DNA of 14,200 nt from Prevotellaceae bacterium UBA2718 (GCA_002353975.1 DEKQ01000054.1:7299-21498); one strand, 5' to 3'; shown: positions 7,269 through 14,079, counted from the stretch's first letter. Program-made: numbers and translations. Notes: generated from the letters alone by a model not told the origin.

Positions 7269-7363
7269 CTTCCGCACAGCTGCTAAGTAACTTCCGCGCA
7301 GCTGCTGAGTAACTTCCGCGCAGCTGCTGAGTAACTTCCGTGCAGTTGCTGAGTAACTTCCCT
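7266..7363 (+). repeat. 22-bp tandem repeat, four full units plus a partial
   Basis: Units start at 7266, 7288, 7310, 7332 and a partial at 7354, with consensus TAACTTCCGCGCAGCTGCTG plus AG. The first TAA is the stop codon of the upstream gene. Each of the first three units has the 8-bp palindrome GCAGCTGC or a near match; the fourth has GCAGTTGC. Units two and three are identical; the others have one to three changes. Because the stop lies in the first unit, copy-number change would not alter the protein. Confidence 0.92.
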
Positions 7364-7393
7364 ATGGCTTCACTTCCGTGAAAATGAAATAAA

Positions 7394-7523
7394 GAGTCCA
7401 CTTGAAAGAGTGCATATTCATGCTTTTGCCCTTACAGGGCGCGTTATATGCTCACTTTCATACCCAGGGCGCTGCCCTGGGCTATAAGCTTGCAGTCCTT
7501 TCAGGACTTTTTCAAGTGGACTC
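7394..7523. repeat. 130-bp nested palindromic element, REP-like
   Basis: A perfect 14-bp inverted repeat (GAGTCCACTTGAAA at 7394-7407, reverse complement at 7510-7523) encloses three further perfect hairpins: GCCCT-TAC-AGGGC (7428-7440), CCCAGGGC-GCT-GCCCTGGG (7463-7481) and AGTCCT-TTC-AGGACT (7494-7508). The whole can fold as a multi-branched cruciform or RNA. It resembles intergenic palindromic repeats that I recall as common in Bacteroidales and often mis-annotated as short proteins: a 63-codon plus-strand frame (7402-7593) runs through it with peptide HTQGAALGY. Mobilisation by a Y1/RAYT transposase is the usual model for such REPs; none is encoded here. Confidence 0.75.
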
Positions 7524-7534
7524 AAATAACAGAA

Positions 7535-7571
7535 AAATCCCGACACTGAAGAATAGACAGTGTCGGGATTT
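7535..7571. terminator. Bidirectional intrinsic terminator between the T9SS-cargo and ompA-like genes
   Basis: AAATCCCGACACTG (7535-7548) pairs perfectly with 7558-7571 across a 9-nt loop. The flanks are AT-rich: ATTTTTC on the minus strand after the stem, giving a U-run for the ompA-like gene, and TTTATATTTT on the plus strand. It lies 25 bp beyond the ompA-like stop. Confidence 0.9.
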
Positions 7572-7595
7572 ATATTTTAGGATATTGCTATGAGA

Positions 7596-8717
7596 TTACT
7601 CTGCGATACAGATTGTCACACGGTTTGCATCGTTCTCTGCGAATGGCTGAACGGTGTCACCCTTGTAATCCTCGCTGATGCGGCTTGCATCGATACCGTA
7701 CTTGTTGATGAGGAGATCCTTGATGTAAGCAGCACGCTGGCTTGAGATCTTCTGGTTGTATGCAGCAGAGCCTGTGCCCTTGTCAGCATAACCTACGATG
7801 CTAACCTTAGACTTTGCATTCTTGTCCATGTAAGCCTTGAGTGCGTCGAGCTTAGCGAGCTCCTCAGGAGCAGCTACGTGCTTGTTGATCTTGAAGAAGA
7901 TGTCGCAACGATATGGCTCAACCTTCTGTACAACAGGTGCAGGAGCTGGTTTTGGTTTCTCTACAACAGGTGCAGGAGCAGGTGCTGGTTCTGGAGCTGG
8001 CTTCTCCTTAATCTTGTAGCTCTTACCGAGGTTGATGCGAACGCCAGCGAGTGCATTGAAGTACCAGTCAGCGTTGCCTGCCTTCTTTGAGTTGTAGCGG
8101 TCAGAGAGGATGTTTGCGTTACCCTCGAGCATGATAGCTACAGCGTCGCTTACACGGAAGCCAACCTCAACGCCACCACGTCCGAATGCACGAACCTTAG
8201 TGCCGTCCCACAGATACTCCATCTGGTAGCCGCTGTATGTAGGCTGACCGATGAGAGAAGTTGCGATATTGTTAGCCTCGTCGTTCTTCCAGGCGATGTT
8301 TGCACCACCACCCACGAACAGGGCAACAGAAACGACACGCTTTGGATTGAAGCCACCGATAGCGTTGGTCAGATCGAAGATGAAGTCGATGCCAGGAGCG
8401 ATGTAGTTGAACTTGTAGGTCTTAGGTGCATAATCAATGCCATTCTCCTTCCAAGCACTCCAACCGCCCTTGCTCTGCCATCCGTTCACCTGGAAGCGTG
8501 GAGCAAACCAAGGGGTAATCTGGTAACCGAAGCCCAGCTGTACGTTAGGGCTGATGAGGTCCTTGAACTTTGCCTCACCGAGGGTGTACTGTGCACCACC
8601 CTGCACATCAAGGAAAGGATGAGGCAGGAACTCGTACTCAGGCTTCTCGTCCTGAGCAAATGCTGTGCCTGCAACGAAGCAGAGAGCCACAGCAGCGATA
8701 ATGTTTCTTAATTTCAT
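7596..8717 (-). CDS. OmpA-family outer-membrane porin with peptidoglycan-binding C-terminus
   Basis: This 373-residue protein has a signal peptide (MKLRNIIAAVALCFVAGTAFA, cleaved before Q22) and an N-terminal barrel with aromatic-girdle strands (residues about 35-235). A Pro/Ala/Glu/Lys linker with repeated PAPAPVV follows (about 238-262), then a C-terminal OmpA domain. In that domain, GYADKGTGSAAYNQKISSQR contains the Asp and Arg that usually hold meso-diaminopimelate of peptidoglycan. The last motif is ANRVTICI rather than the common NRRVEI. The protein should tie the outer membrane to the cell wall. The strong promoter upstream, the terminator downstream and the consistent codon choice suggest high expression. 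The gene stands alone between the terminator at 7535-7571 and the S4-domain gene. Confidence 0.93.
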   Translation of the reverse strand: MKLRNIIAAVALCFVAGTAFAQDEKPEYEFLPHPFLDVQGGAQYTLGEAKFKDLISPNVQLGFGYQITPWFAPRFQVNGWQSKGGWSAWKENGIDYAPKTYKFNYIAPGIDFIFDLTNAIGGFNPKRVVSVALFVGGGANIAWKNDEANNIATSLIGQPTYSGYQMEYLWDGTKVRAFGRGGVEVGFRVSDAVAIMLEGNANILSDRYNSKKAGNADWYFNALAGVRINLGKSYKIKEKPAPEPAPAPAPVVEKPKPAPAPVVQKVEPYRCDIFFKINKHVAAPEELAKLDALKAYMDKNAKSKVSIVGYADKGTGSAAYNQKISSQRAAYIKDLLINKYGIDASRISEDYKGDTVQPFAENDANRVTICIAE

Positions 8718-8789
8718 ACGTTTCTAATTATTAAACTGTTATTTGTATGTTTTCTCTCGAAATGCTTGTTATATGTCATTAATTATGTG

Positions 8790-8820
8790 CAAAATTACAC
8801 AATTTTTTTTAATTAACAAA
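8790..8820 (-). promoter_or_regulatory. Bacteroidota housekeeping promoter of the ompA-like gene
   Basis: On the minus strand, TTTG (8817-8820) is followed by 19 bp and TAATTTTG (8790-8797). This matches both the -33 TTTG and -7 TAnnTTTG elements at the accepted spacing. Transcription would start near 8784, giving a leader of about 65 nt. Confidence 0.85.
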
Positions 8821-8859
8821 TTAACAAGTAAATAAATCGCCTAATTAACACAAATTAAC
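8811..8859. repeat. Four copies of AATTAAC upstream of the ompA-like promoter
   Basis: Copies lie at 8811-8817, 8819-8825, 8843-8849 and 8853-8859. The first two overlap or touch the -33 box and the last two lie just upstream. They could be a UP-like AT element or a regulator site, or simple AT-rich drift. Confidence 0.5.
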
Positions 8860-8877
8860 CATCTTAGATGCTTACCT

Positions 8878-9312
8878 TTATTCTTCCATGTCAAACATCT
8901 CCTCGTCGTCATCCCATCCGAACATTACAGGGTCCACGAAAGCGTCGAGAGCCCTACGGTCCTTCTTCGTGGGGCGTCCGGTGCCGCGTGCACGGTCCAC
9001 GAAGCCACTGATGCGAGACATCTCAAGGAGTTCATACTGTTTTGCCTCGGTGACGTTTTCATAAACCTCGGCAACGAGTTTCGGGCCTACGCGGTTCTCA
9101 ATGGCGTTGAGTATCTTGAAGGAATAGGTTATGGGAGCCTTCTTGACATTCACCACATCGCCGATTTTTACCGTGCGTGAAGGCTTCAGCGTGGCGCCGT
9201 TGCACGTCACTCTGCCATTCTTGCACGCATCGGCGGCAATGGAGCGGGTCTTGAAGATGCGTGCTGCCCAGAGCCATTTGTCTATGCGGGCTGTCTCGTT
9301 GGTCGAAAGCAT
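8878..9312 (-). CDS. S4-domain RNA-binding protein, Hsp15-like
   Basis: This 144-residue protein carries an S4 RNA-binding domain at residues 9-55: RIDKWLWAARIFKTRS, then NGRVTCNGATLKPS and VKIGDVVNVK. The WLWAARIFKTR pattern is that of Hsp15/HslR. E. coli Hsp15 binds 50S subunits that still carry peptidyl-tRNA after premature dissociation. The middle has a GRPTKKDRR basic patch, also common in Hsp15, and the end is strongly acidic (DDDEEMFDMEE). It starts 8 bp after the pth stop, so it is the third gene of rplY-pth-S4. Assignment to Hsp15 rather than another small S4 protein is likely, not certain. Confidence 0.88.
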   Translation of the reverse strand: MLSTNETARIDKWLWAARIFKTRSIAADACKNGRVTCNGATLKPSRTVKIGDVVNVKKAPITYSFKILNAIENRVGPKLVAEVYENVTEAKQYELLEMSRISGFVDRARGTGRPTKKDRRALDAFVDPVMFGWDDDEEMFDMEE

Positions 9313-9320
9313 GGTAGTAT

Positions 9321-9884
9321 TTACTTCTTGTTGAATTGGTTCATCGTGATATCCACACCTGCCAGGCAGAAGGACTTGATAATCTCGCAGGCCTCGTCTA
9401 TGACTGGCTTCAGCGTCTGTTTGTCCTCGTCCGAGAACTTGCTTAAGACCCAGTCAACCTGGTGTCCCTGCGAGAACTCATTGCCTATGCCGATGCGTAG
9501 GCGCGAGTAGCGCTGGCCTATGAGTTGCTGTATGTGTCCCAGCCCATTGTGTCCGCCATTAGAACCCTGTGCCTTCAGGCGCATCTTGCCAAGCGGAAAG
9601 GCAAGGTCATCAACGATAACGAGAAGGTTTTCCGTCGGGATGTTCTCTTTCTCCAGCCAGTATCTGACTGCATTGCCTGAGAGATTCATAAAGGTGGTGG
9701 GCTTGAGCAGAAAGAGCTTGCGGCCCTTCACACTCGTTTCTGCGACAAAACCAAAACGCTTGTCCTGAAACGAAGCGTCTTGGTTCTGTGCAAATGCGTC
9801 CACGACCATCCATCCGATGTTGTGTCGTGTCTCGTGATATTCAGGGCCGGGGTTACCCAGACCCGCTATGAGAAATTTCTCCAT
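9321..9884 (-). CDS. pth: Peptidyl-tRNA hydrolase
   Basis: Pth cuts the ester bond of peptidyl-tRNAs dropped from ribosomes and recycles the tRNA. The 187-residue length is normal. Active-site residues are visible: N11 in GLGNPGPEY, catalytic H21 in TRHNIGW, N67 in FMNLSGNAV, D92 in VDDLAFPLG and N113 in GGHNGL. It lies 3 bp downstream of rplY, the classical ctc-pth order, and 8 bp upstream of the S4-domain gene. Nothing is missing or unusual. Confidence 0.98.
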   Translation of the reverse strand: MEKFLIAGLGNPGPEYHETRHNIGWMVVDAFAQNQDASFQDKRFGFVAETSVKGRKLFLLKPTTFMNLSGNAVRYWLEKENIPTENLLVIVDDLAFPLGKMRLKAQGSNGGHNGLGHIQQLIGQRYSRLRIGIGNEFSQGHQVDWVLSKFSDEDKQTLKPVIDEACEIIKSFCLAGVDITMNQFNKK

Positions 9885-9887
9885 TTA

Positions 9888-10487
9888 TTATCCCTCAGCA
9901 GCAGCGGCTGCGGCAGCCTGTGCGGCACGTGTCATCTTGACAGAGCATACGATAACCTCTGCCGGAGTAGCGAGCTCGAGACCGTCGAACTTCAGGCTAC
10001 CAACCTTAATGGACTTGCCGATTTCGAGATTTGTAACGTCGATGTCGAGTTTCTCTGGGATCTGCTTGTATGGTGCTGTAACCTTGATCTGACGGATAGA
10101 GAGAGACATACGGCCACCGAGGCGTACACCGGCTGCCAGACCGACGAGGTTAACAGGAACACCTACCGTGATAGGCTTCTCAGGTGTTACTTCAAAGAAG
10201 TCAACGTGCAGAGGAGCATCTGTTACTGGGTGGAACTGCAGCTCCTTGATGATTGCGATGTGCTTCTCGCCGTCTATGTCAAGGTTGATGACGTAGATGT
10301 TAGGAGTGTAGATAGCCTTACGCAACTCTGAGAAAGGTACAGAGAAAGAGATAGCCTCGGGAAGCCCGTTGCTGCCCCTCTTCTCACCATAAAGATTACA
10401 TGGAACGAGTCCCTCCTTGCGCATCATGCGAGAGGCCTTCTTGCCTACGTCGGTGCGCTTCTTGCCTGAAAGATTAATTTCTAACAT
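9888..10487 (-). CDS. rplY: 50S ribosomal protein L25/general stress protein Ctc, two-domain form
   Basis: The protein binds 5S rRNA on the large ribosomal subunit. The 199-residue length matches the long Ctc/TL5 form: an N-terminal L25 domain (about 1-92, with KRTDVGKKASRMMRKEG and FHPVTDAPLHVDFFEV) and a C-terminal beta domain (about 95-185, with VGVPVNLVGLAAGVRLGG). The end is a run of alanines (AAQAAAAAAAEG) encoded by GCN repeats. It is the first gene of rplY-pth-S4 and is preceded by a plausible promoter and a leader of about 80 nt. The ATG at 10487 is well supported by the conserved N-terminus. Confidence 0.97.
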   Translation of the reverse strand: MLEINLSGKKRTDVGKKASRMMRKEGLVPCNLYGEKRGSNGLPEAISFSVPFSELRKAIYTPNIYVINLDIDGEKHIAIIKELQFHPVTDAPLHVDFFEVTPEKPITVGVPVNLVGLAAGVRLGGRMSLSIRQIKVTAPYKQIPEKLDIDVTNLEIGKSIKVGSLKFDGLELATPAEVIVCSVKMTRAAQAAAAAAAEG

Positions 10488-10575
10488 TTTTGTGTTACTC
10501 TAAATTAAGTGTTAAATAATAGCTTAACTCACCATCACACGGATGCTTTATCAAAGCCTTTTCTAATTCGGGGTG

Positions 10576-10607
10576 CAAAATTACGACAAATTCTTGATAT
10601 ACACAAT
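10576..10607 (-). promoter_or_regulatory. Promoter of the rplY-pth-S4 operon
   Basis: The minus strand has ATTG (10604-10607, three of four bases of TTTG), a 20-bp spacer and TAATTTTG (10576-10583). Transcription would start near 10570. The leader includes a small hairpin GCTTT-GAT-AAAGC (10546-10558). Confidence 0.6.
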
Positions 10608-10631
10608 AAATTTTCTGAAAAAGTTGTGAAA

Positions 10632-10683
10632 ATGTGTGCAAACGCCCCGTCAATTCCTTGTTTTTAGTTACCTTTGCACACAT
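10632..10683. repeat. 11-bp perfect inverted repeat in the rplY/nusB divergent region
   Basis: ATGTGTGCAAA (10632-10642) is the reverse complement of 10673-10683, with a 30-bp spacer. The right arm covers the end of the nusB -7 element and the likely start site. It may be an operator or chance. Confidence 0.65.
10669..10676 (+). promoter_or_regulatory. -7 promoter element TACCTTTG of the nusB operon
   Basis: TACCTTTGCAC matches TAnnTTTG. No clear TTTG box lies 19-21 bp upstream. Transcription would start near 10682, about 70 nt before the nusB ATG. Confidence 0.6.
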
Positions 10684-10695
10684 AACGGAAAACGG

Positions 10696-10712
10696 GAGGA
10701 TAGCGCATCCTC
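10696..10712 (+). promoter_or_regulatory. Small hairpin in the nusB leader
   Basis: GAGGAT-AGCGC-ATCCTC forms a 6-bp perfect stem with a 5-nt loop about 15 nt after the likely start site. The GGAGG-like bases sit in the stem, but far from the ATG, so they are not its ribosome binding site. A role in RNA stability or control is possible. Confidence 0.5.
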
Positions 10713-10751
10713 TAATAATAAGAAAGCGATCTGACAGGGAAATTTCAACGT

Positions 10752-11729
10752 ATGATTAACAGAGAACTAATACGCATAAAGGCAGTACAGCTAACCTACG
10801 CGTTCTTTCAGAATAAGGGTAATAACATTGATGCGGCAGAGAAGGAATTGCTCTTCTCGCTCACTAAGTCGTACCATCTCTATAAGGTGCTGCTGCTGCT
10901 GATTGTGAATATATCACGCATGGCGCGCAAGCGTTATGATGTCATCAAGGCTAAGAGTGACCGCGAGGGCAATGAGCCGCCAACGCGAAAGTTTGCTTTT
11001 AACAGGTTTGCCGCCCAGCTGGCGGAAAACCGTACGCTCCTTGAATATGTAGAGGAGGCGGGAGACGTGTGGACTGACAAGCAGGAGTTTGTCAAAAGCC
11101 TGTTCCTGCAGATTGAGAAGAGTGAGCCGTACCGCGAATATGTGGAGTCTGAAGCTGATGACTATGAGACTGACCGCGAGATATGGCGCAAGCTATACCG
11201 TCTGTTTGTGCAGACCAACGATGCCGTCGGCGAGGCATTAGAGGAGGTCAGCCTATACTGGAATGACGATAAGGATGTGGTTGACACTTTCGTGCTCAAG
11301 ACAATCAAGCGGTTTGACCCTGCTAACGGGGCCGAGCAGCCTCTGCTGCCAGAGTATGATGACGAGCAGGACCGTGATTATGCCTGCCAGTTGTTCAAAG
11401 CTGCAATCGTCAATGCTGACCAATATCAGCAGTACATGACTGAGGCGTCGCGCAACTGGGACTTCTCACGCCTGGCATACATGGACGTCGTAATCATGCA
11501 ATTGGCGATAGCCGAGATGCTGACATTCCCTAACATCCCCGTCAGCGTCACCATCAACGAGTTCGTAGAGCTGGCAAAGCTCTATTCCACACCTCGCTCA
11601 GGGGGATATATCAATGGTATGCTCGACACCATCGCGCGACACCTTATTAATATAGGGGTGCTCGCCAAGACTATGCCGGAGCGCAAAACGAAGAAGAATA
11701 CTAACAATAAAACCAATACAGAACAATGA
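10752..11729 (+). CDS. nusB: Transcription antitermination factor NusB, long Bacteroidota form
   Basis: NusB with NusE/S10 binds the boxA of rRNA leaders and supports antitermination. The protein has 325 residues, about twice the E. coli length, as is usual in Bacteroidota. The N-terminus (MINRELIRIKAVQLTYAFFQ) is the NusB first helix. Residues about 65-210 are a lineage-type insertion rich in charged residues. Residues about 212-305 carry the conserved core, including WDFSRLAYMDVVIMQLAIAE and VTINEFVELAKLYSTPRSGGYINGML in two stretches. The end is a Lys/Asn-rich tail. The stop overlaps the yajC start by 4 bp (ATGA), suggesting translational coupling. It heads a compact plus-strand operon. 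Confidence 0.95.
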   Translation: MINRELIRIKAVQLTYAFFQNKGNNIDAAEKELLFSLTKSYHLYKVLLLLIVNISRMARKRYDVIKAKSDREGNEPPTRKFAFNRFAAQLAENRTLLEYVEEAGDVWTDKQEFVKSLFLQIEKSEPYREYVESEADDYETDREIWRKLYRLFVQTNDAVGEALEEVSLYWNDDKDVVDTFVLKTIKRFDPANGAEQPLLPEYDDEQDRDYACQLFKAAIVNADQYQQYMTEASRNWDFSRLAYMDVVIMQLAIAEMLTFPNIPVSVTINEFVELAKLYSTPRSGGYINGMLDTIARHLINIGVLAKTMPERKTKKNTNNKTNTEQ

Positions 11730-12040
11730 CAAACATCATTCTTGCCGCACAGGCACAGGATGGCGGCGGTTATTCCATGCTGCTTATGATGGTGGCAATC
11801 TTCGCCATCATGTATTTCTTTATGATCCGTCCACAGCAGAAGAAGAGGAAGGAGATAGCCAACTTCCAGAATTCTCTGACTGAAGGCTCCAAGGTAGTCA
11901 CTGCCGGAGGTGTCTATGGCACCGTGAAGCGCGTGAATATTGAGAATGCGACGCTGGACATAGAGATTGCCAAAGGCGTGGTAATCACCGTAGAGCGTAG
12001 CTTCGTCTTCGCTGATGCCGCTTCTCAGCAGCTGAGATAA
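11726..12040 (+). CDS. yajC: Preprotein translocase accessory subunit YajC
   Basis: YajC is a small inner-membrane partner of SecDF in protein export. The 104-residue protein has one membrane segment (about residues 17-34, MLLMMVAIFAIMYFFMI) followed by the family hallmark RPQQKKRKE, then a small cytoplasmic domain with VVTAGGVYGTVKRV. The ATG overlaps the nusB stop. SecD/SecF are not in the window. Confidence 0.97.
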   Translation: MTNIILAAQAQDGGGYSMLLMMVAIFAIMYFFMIRPQQKKRKEIANFQNSLTEGSKVVTAGGVYGTVKRVNIENATLDIEIAKGVVITVERSFVFADAASQQLR

Positions 12041-12071
12041 CACACGCATTGCCAAGGTAAGACACACGCAT
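12040..12071 (+). repeat. 10-bp direct repeat between yajC and ybbR
   Basis: ACACACGCAT occurs at 12040-12049 and 12062-12071, 22 bp apart, filling the 32-bp gap before the ybbR ATG. It may be a small tandem duplication. Confidence 0.6.
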
Positions 12072-12072
12072 C

Positions 12073-13044
12073 ATGGACTGGCGCAAACTGAAGGAATTAG
12101 GCTTTTTGCTTCCCTCCATACGAGGAGGGGACATGGTAGCCTTTTGTGTGTTCCTTGCCATCAGCGCCTCTTTCTGGTTCGTCTCTACGCTTAATGACAC
12201 ATACGAGATGGAACTGCGTGTGCCTTTGCAGTTGTCGGATGTGCCACAGAATGTGGTAATCACGGAACCGCTGCCTGACAGCATCTCGGTCACCCTCAAG
12301 GACAAGGGCTTCGTACTGCTGCAACACAGGCTGGGAGGCATTGACCGGCCCATGCGTATTCCGTTCCGTTTGTATGTCGGCAAGAACGGTCGGGGAAACG
12401 TATCGGCTGCCGATATACAGAGACAGTTCGCAACACGCCTGACGGCATCAACGCGAATCATGTCCGTGAAAGCCAAACATTGGGACTTCTGTTTCAATTA
12501 CGGAGCCAACAAAAGGGTGCCGATAGTCCTGGATGCCAATCTTTCGACAAAGCCCGACTACTACATCTCCAGCATCACGGTAACGCCTGACACGATTAAT
12601 CTCTATGCATCCACAAAGGCTCTTGACAGCATACACGCAATCAAGACAGAGCCGTTGCGCATAGACAATATCTCGCAGTCATTCTCTCAGGTGGTCACAC
12701 TGCAGCACATATACGGTTCAAAGGCCAACCCGGAGAAGGTAAGGGTCAATGTAGTGTGTGAGCAATTGACGGAGGTCCAGTTGCTTGTGCCTGTCACGGT
12801 GATTAATGCCCCGCAGGGGATGCAGGTGAAGACATTCCCGTCCCGGGTAGAGATACGTGTGGCCGTCGGGGTGAAGCGCAGTGAGAATATACACGCGGAA
12901 CAATTCACCGTCGTTGCCGACTACAATGACCTGACTCCCGACAGCAAGTCGAAACTGCCTATTCGCGTGGGCAATCAGCCTAAAGGGGTGCTGAAAGCCA
13001 CGTTAAAGGCCAACAGTGTGGATTATCTCCTTGAAAAGAAATAA
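12073..13044 (+). CDS. YbbR-domain membrane-anchored protein
   Basis: This 323-residue protein has a short cytoplasmic N-terminus, one membrane segment (about residues 21-38, MVAFCVFLAISASFWFVS) and an extracytoplasmic part. The latter contains YbbR-type repeats, for example YEMELRVPLQLSDVP followed by PDSISVTLKDKG, and further beta repeats near residues 140-200 and 225-320. In Firmicutes the YbbR protein CdaR controls the c-di-AMP cyclase CdaA. No cyclase gene is present here, so that role is not claimed. In Bacteroidota ybbR commonly sits between yajC and coaE, as here. Its 3' end overlaps the coaE start. Confidence 0.9.
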   Translation: MDWRKLKELGFLLPSIRGGDMVAFCVFLAISASFWFVSTLNDTYEMELRVPLQLSDVPQNVVITEPLPDSISVTLKDKGFVLLQHRLGGIDRPMRIPFRLYVGKNGRGNVSAADIQRQFATRLTASTRIMSVKAKHWDFCFNYGANKRVPIVLDANLSTKPDYYISSITVTPDTINLYASTKALDSIHAIKTEPLRIDNISQSFSQVVTLQHIYGSKANPEKVRVNVVCEQLTEVQLLVPVTVINAPQGMQVKTFPSRVEIRVAVGVKRSENIHAEQFTVVADYNDLTPDSKSKLPIRVGNQPKGVLKATLKANSVDYLLEKK

Positions 13045-13606
13045 CAGATACTGTATCACTGGCGGCATCGGCTCGGGGAAGTCGTATGTCTGCAGACTGT
13101 TTCGGGAACGGGGCATAGAAGTGTTCGATTGCGATGCCAGTGCCAAGCGGTGTGTCTTGAAGCCCGCCGTGCGTGACAGGCTGGTGCGCCTCATCGGTCC
13201 TGATGCTTACGTTGATGGCAGATACAACAAGACCGAAGTGGCAAAGTTCCTGCTTGCCTCAGAAGCTAATAAGCTGGCCCTTAATGCAATCATACACCCC
13301 GCCGTGATAGAGGATTTCATGTCTTCCGGCCTGCAATGGATGGAGTGCGCCATACTCTATGAAGCCAATCTGCAGGACTATGTAGATGGTGTGGTGGCTG
13401 TCGCAGCCCCTGAGGAGGTCCGCATAAGGCGCATCATGCAGCGTGACGGCATCACAGAGCAGAAGGCGCGTGAATGGCTCGCGGCACAGATGCCGCAGCA
13501 GGAGGTGCTGCGCAGGGCTGACTACAGTATATGCAATGACGGCGTGCAGCCTCTCGAACCACAGATAGAAGAGATACTCAGAAGCATACAGCTTCAAATA
13601 TCATAG
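13031..13606 (+). CDS. coaE: Dephospho-CoA kinase
   Basis: CoaE phosphorylates dephospho-CoA in the last step of coenzyme A synthesis. The P-loop GGIGSGKS (residues 11-18), VFDCDASAK, IHPAV and the lid region RRIMQRDGITEQKAREWLAAQMPQ, followed by ADYSICNDG, are all characteristic. No ATG precedes the P-loop. The TTG at 13031 (MKRNNRYCITGG) gives a normal family N-terminus and 191 residues; a GTG at 13016 would add five. With the TTG start, the gene overlaps the ybbR end by 14 bp in another frame. The usual LLFE-type motif appears as ILYEANL. Confidence 0.95.
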   Translation: MKRNNRYCITGGIGSGKSYVCRLFRERGIEVFDCDASAKRCVLKPAVRDRLVRLIGPDAYVDGRYNKTEVAKFLLASEANKLALNAIIHPAVIEDFMSSGLQWMECAILYEANLQDYVDGVVAVAAPEEVRIRRIMQRDGITEQKAREWLAAQMPQQEVLRRADYSICNDGVQPLEPQIEEILRSIQLQIS

Positions 13607-13657
13607 AACTAAATAACTCAAAACACTTAACAACTAAACAACTTAACACACTCAACA
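13607..13657 (+). other. G-free A/C/T leader of the DUF5606 gene
   Basis: The whole 51-nt gap between coaE and the DUF5606 ATG has no G on the plus strand. It is made of degenerate AACTAAA/CAACTTAA-like units. It cannot form stable structure and has no Shine-Dalgarno; an unstructured A-rich leader would suit S1-type initiation. Confidence 0.7.
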
Positions 13658-14077
13658 ATGGGTAAGACAATCCTCGCCATCTCTGGCAAACCCGGACTTT
13701 ATGAGCTGGTAACACGTTCCAGCAACGGCCTGATAGTAGAAAACATAACCGACCGCAAGCGTGTCCCTGCGTTCGCTTCTGACAGGGTGACATCGCTTGG
13801 CGACATCGCCATGTACACCGACGATGAGGACAAACCGCTGGGCGAGATAATGAGTGCATTGCGCGATAAGGAGGCAGGCAAGCCGGCATCTATAGACTAT
13901 AAGAAAGCAAGCGGAGCGGAGCTGCAGGAGTATTTCGCTTCGTTCCTGCCCAATTTCGACCGTGACCGCGTGCATACCTCTGACATCAAGAAGCTTATCC
14001 AGTGGTACAACATCCTCGTCAACGCCGGCATCACCGATTTTGAGGAGAGCCTGAAACCCACGAGCCAGGAGGAATAG
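13658..14077 (+). CDS. DUF5606 protein, function unknown
   Basis: This 139-residue cytoplasmic protein has no signal or membrane segment. The start MGKTILAISGKPGLYELV and later RVPAFASDRVTSLGDIAMYT are typical of the Bacteroidota-specific DUF5606 family. The second half, with FDRDRVHTSDIKKLIQWYN and LVNAGITDFEES, looks helical. The family is usually found beside coaE, as here, but no role is known. The protein is complete; the end is followed after 2 bp by queF. Confidence 0.88.
   Translation: MGKTILAISGKPGLYELVTRSSNGLIVENITDRKRVPAFASDRVTSLGDIAMYTDDEDKPLGEIMSALRDKEAGKPASIDYKKASGAELQEYFASFLPNFDRDRVHTSDIKKLIQWYNILVNAGITDFEESLKPTSQEE
14067..14072 (+). promoter_or_regulatory. Strong Shine-Dalgarno AGGAGG for queF
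   Basis: AGGAGG ends 7 nt before the queF ATG and lies within the last codons of the DUF5606 gene. It stands out because the other genes in the window mostly lack such a site. Confidence 0.75.
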
Positions 14078-14079
14078 TA

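Noticed and set aside
7266..7363. CRISPR array
   Set aside because: Units are contiguous 22-mers without spacers, and no cas gene is near.
7402..7593. 63-codon plus-strand frame in the cargo/ompA gap
   Set aside because: It runs through the palindromic element and the terminator; its peptide (HTQGAALGY) is the translation of a repeat, not a gene.
10495..10683. 62-codon minus-strand frame upstream of rplY
   Set aside because: It spans the rplY promoter and leader, starts upstream of the likely transcription start and has no family resemblance.
12073..13044. CdaR, regulator of c-di-AMP synthesis
   Set aside because: Only the YbbR domain is supported and no cyclase gene is adjacent.
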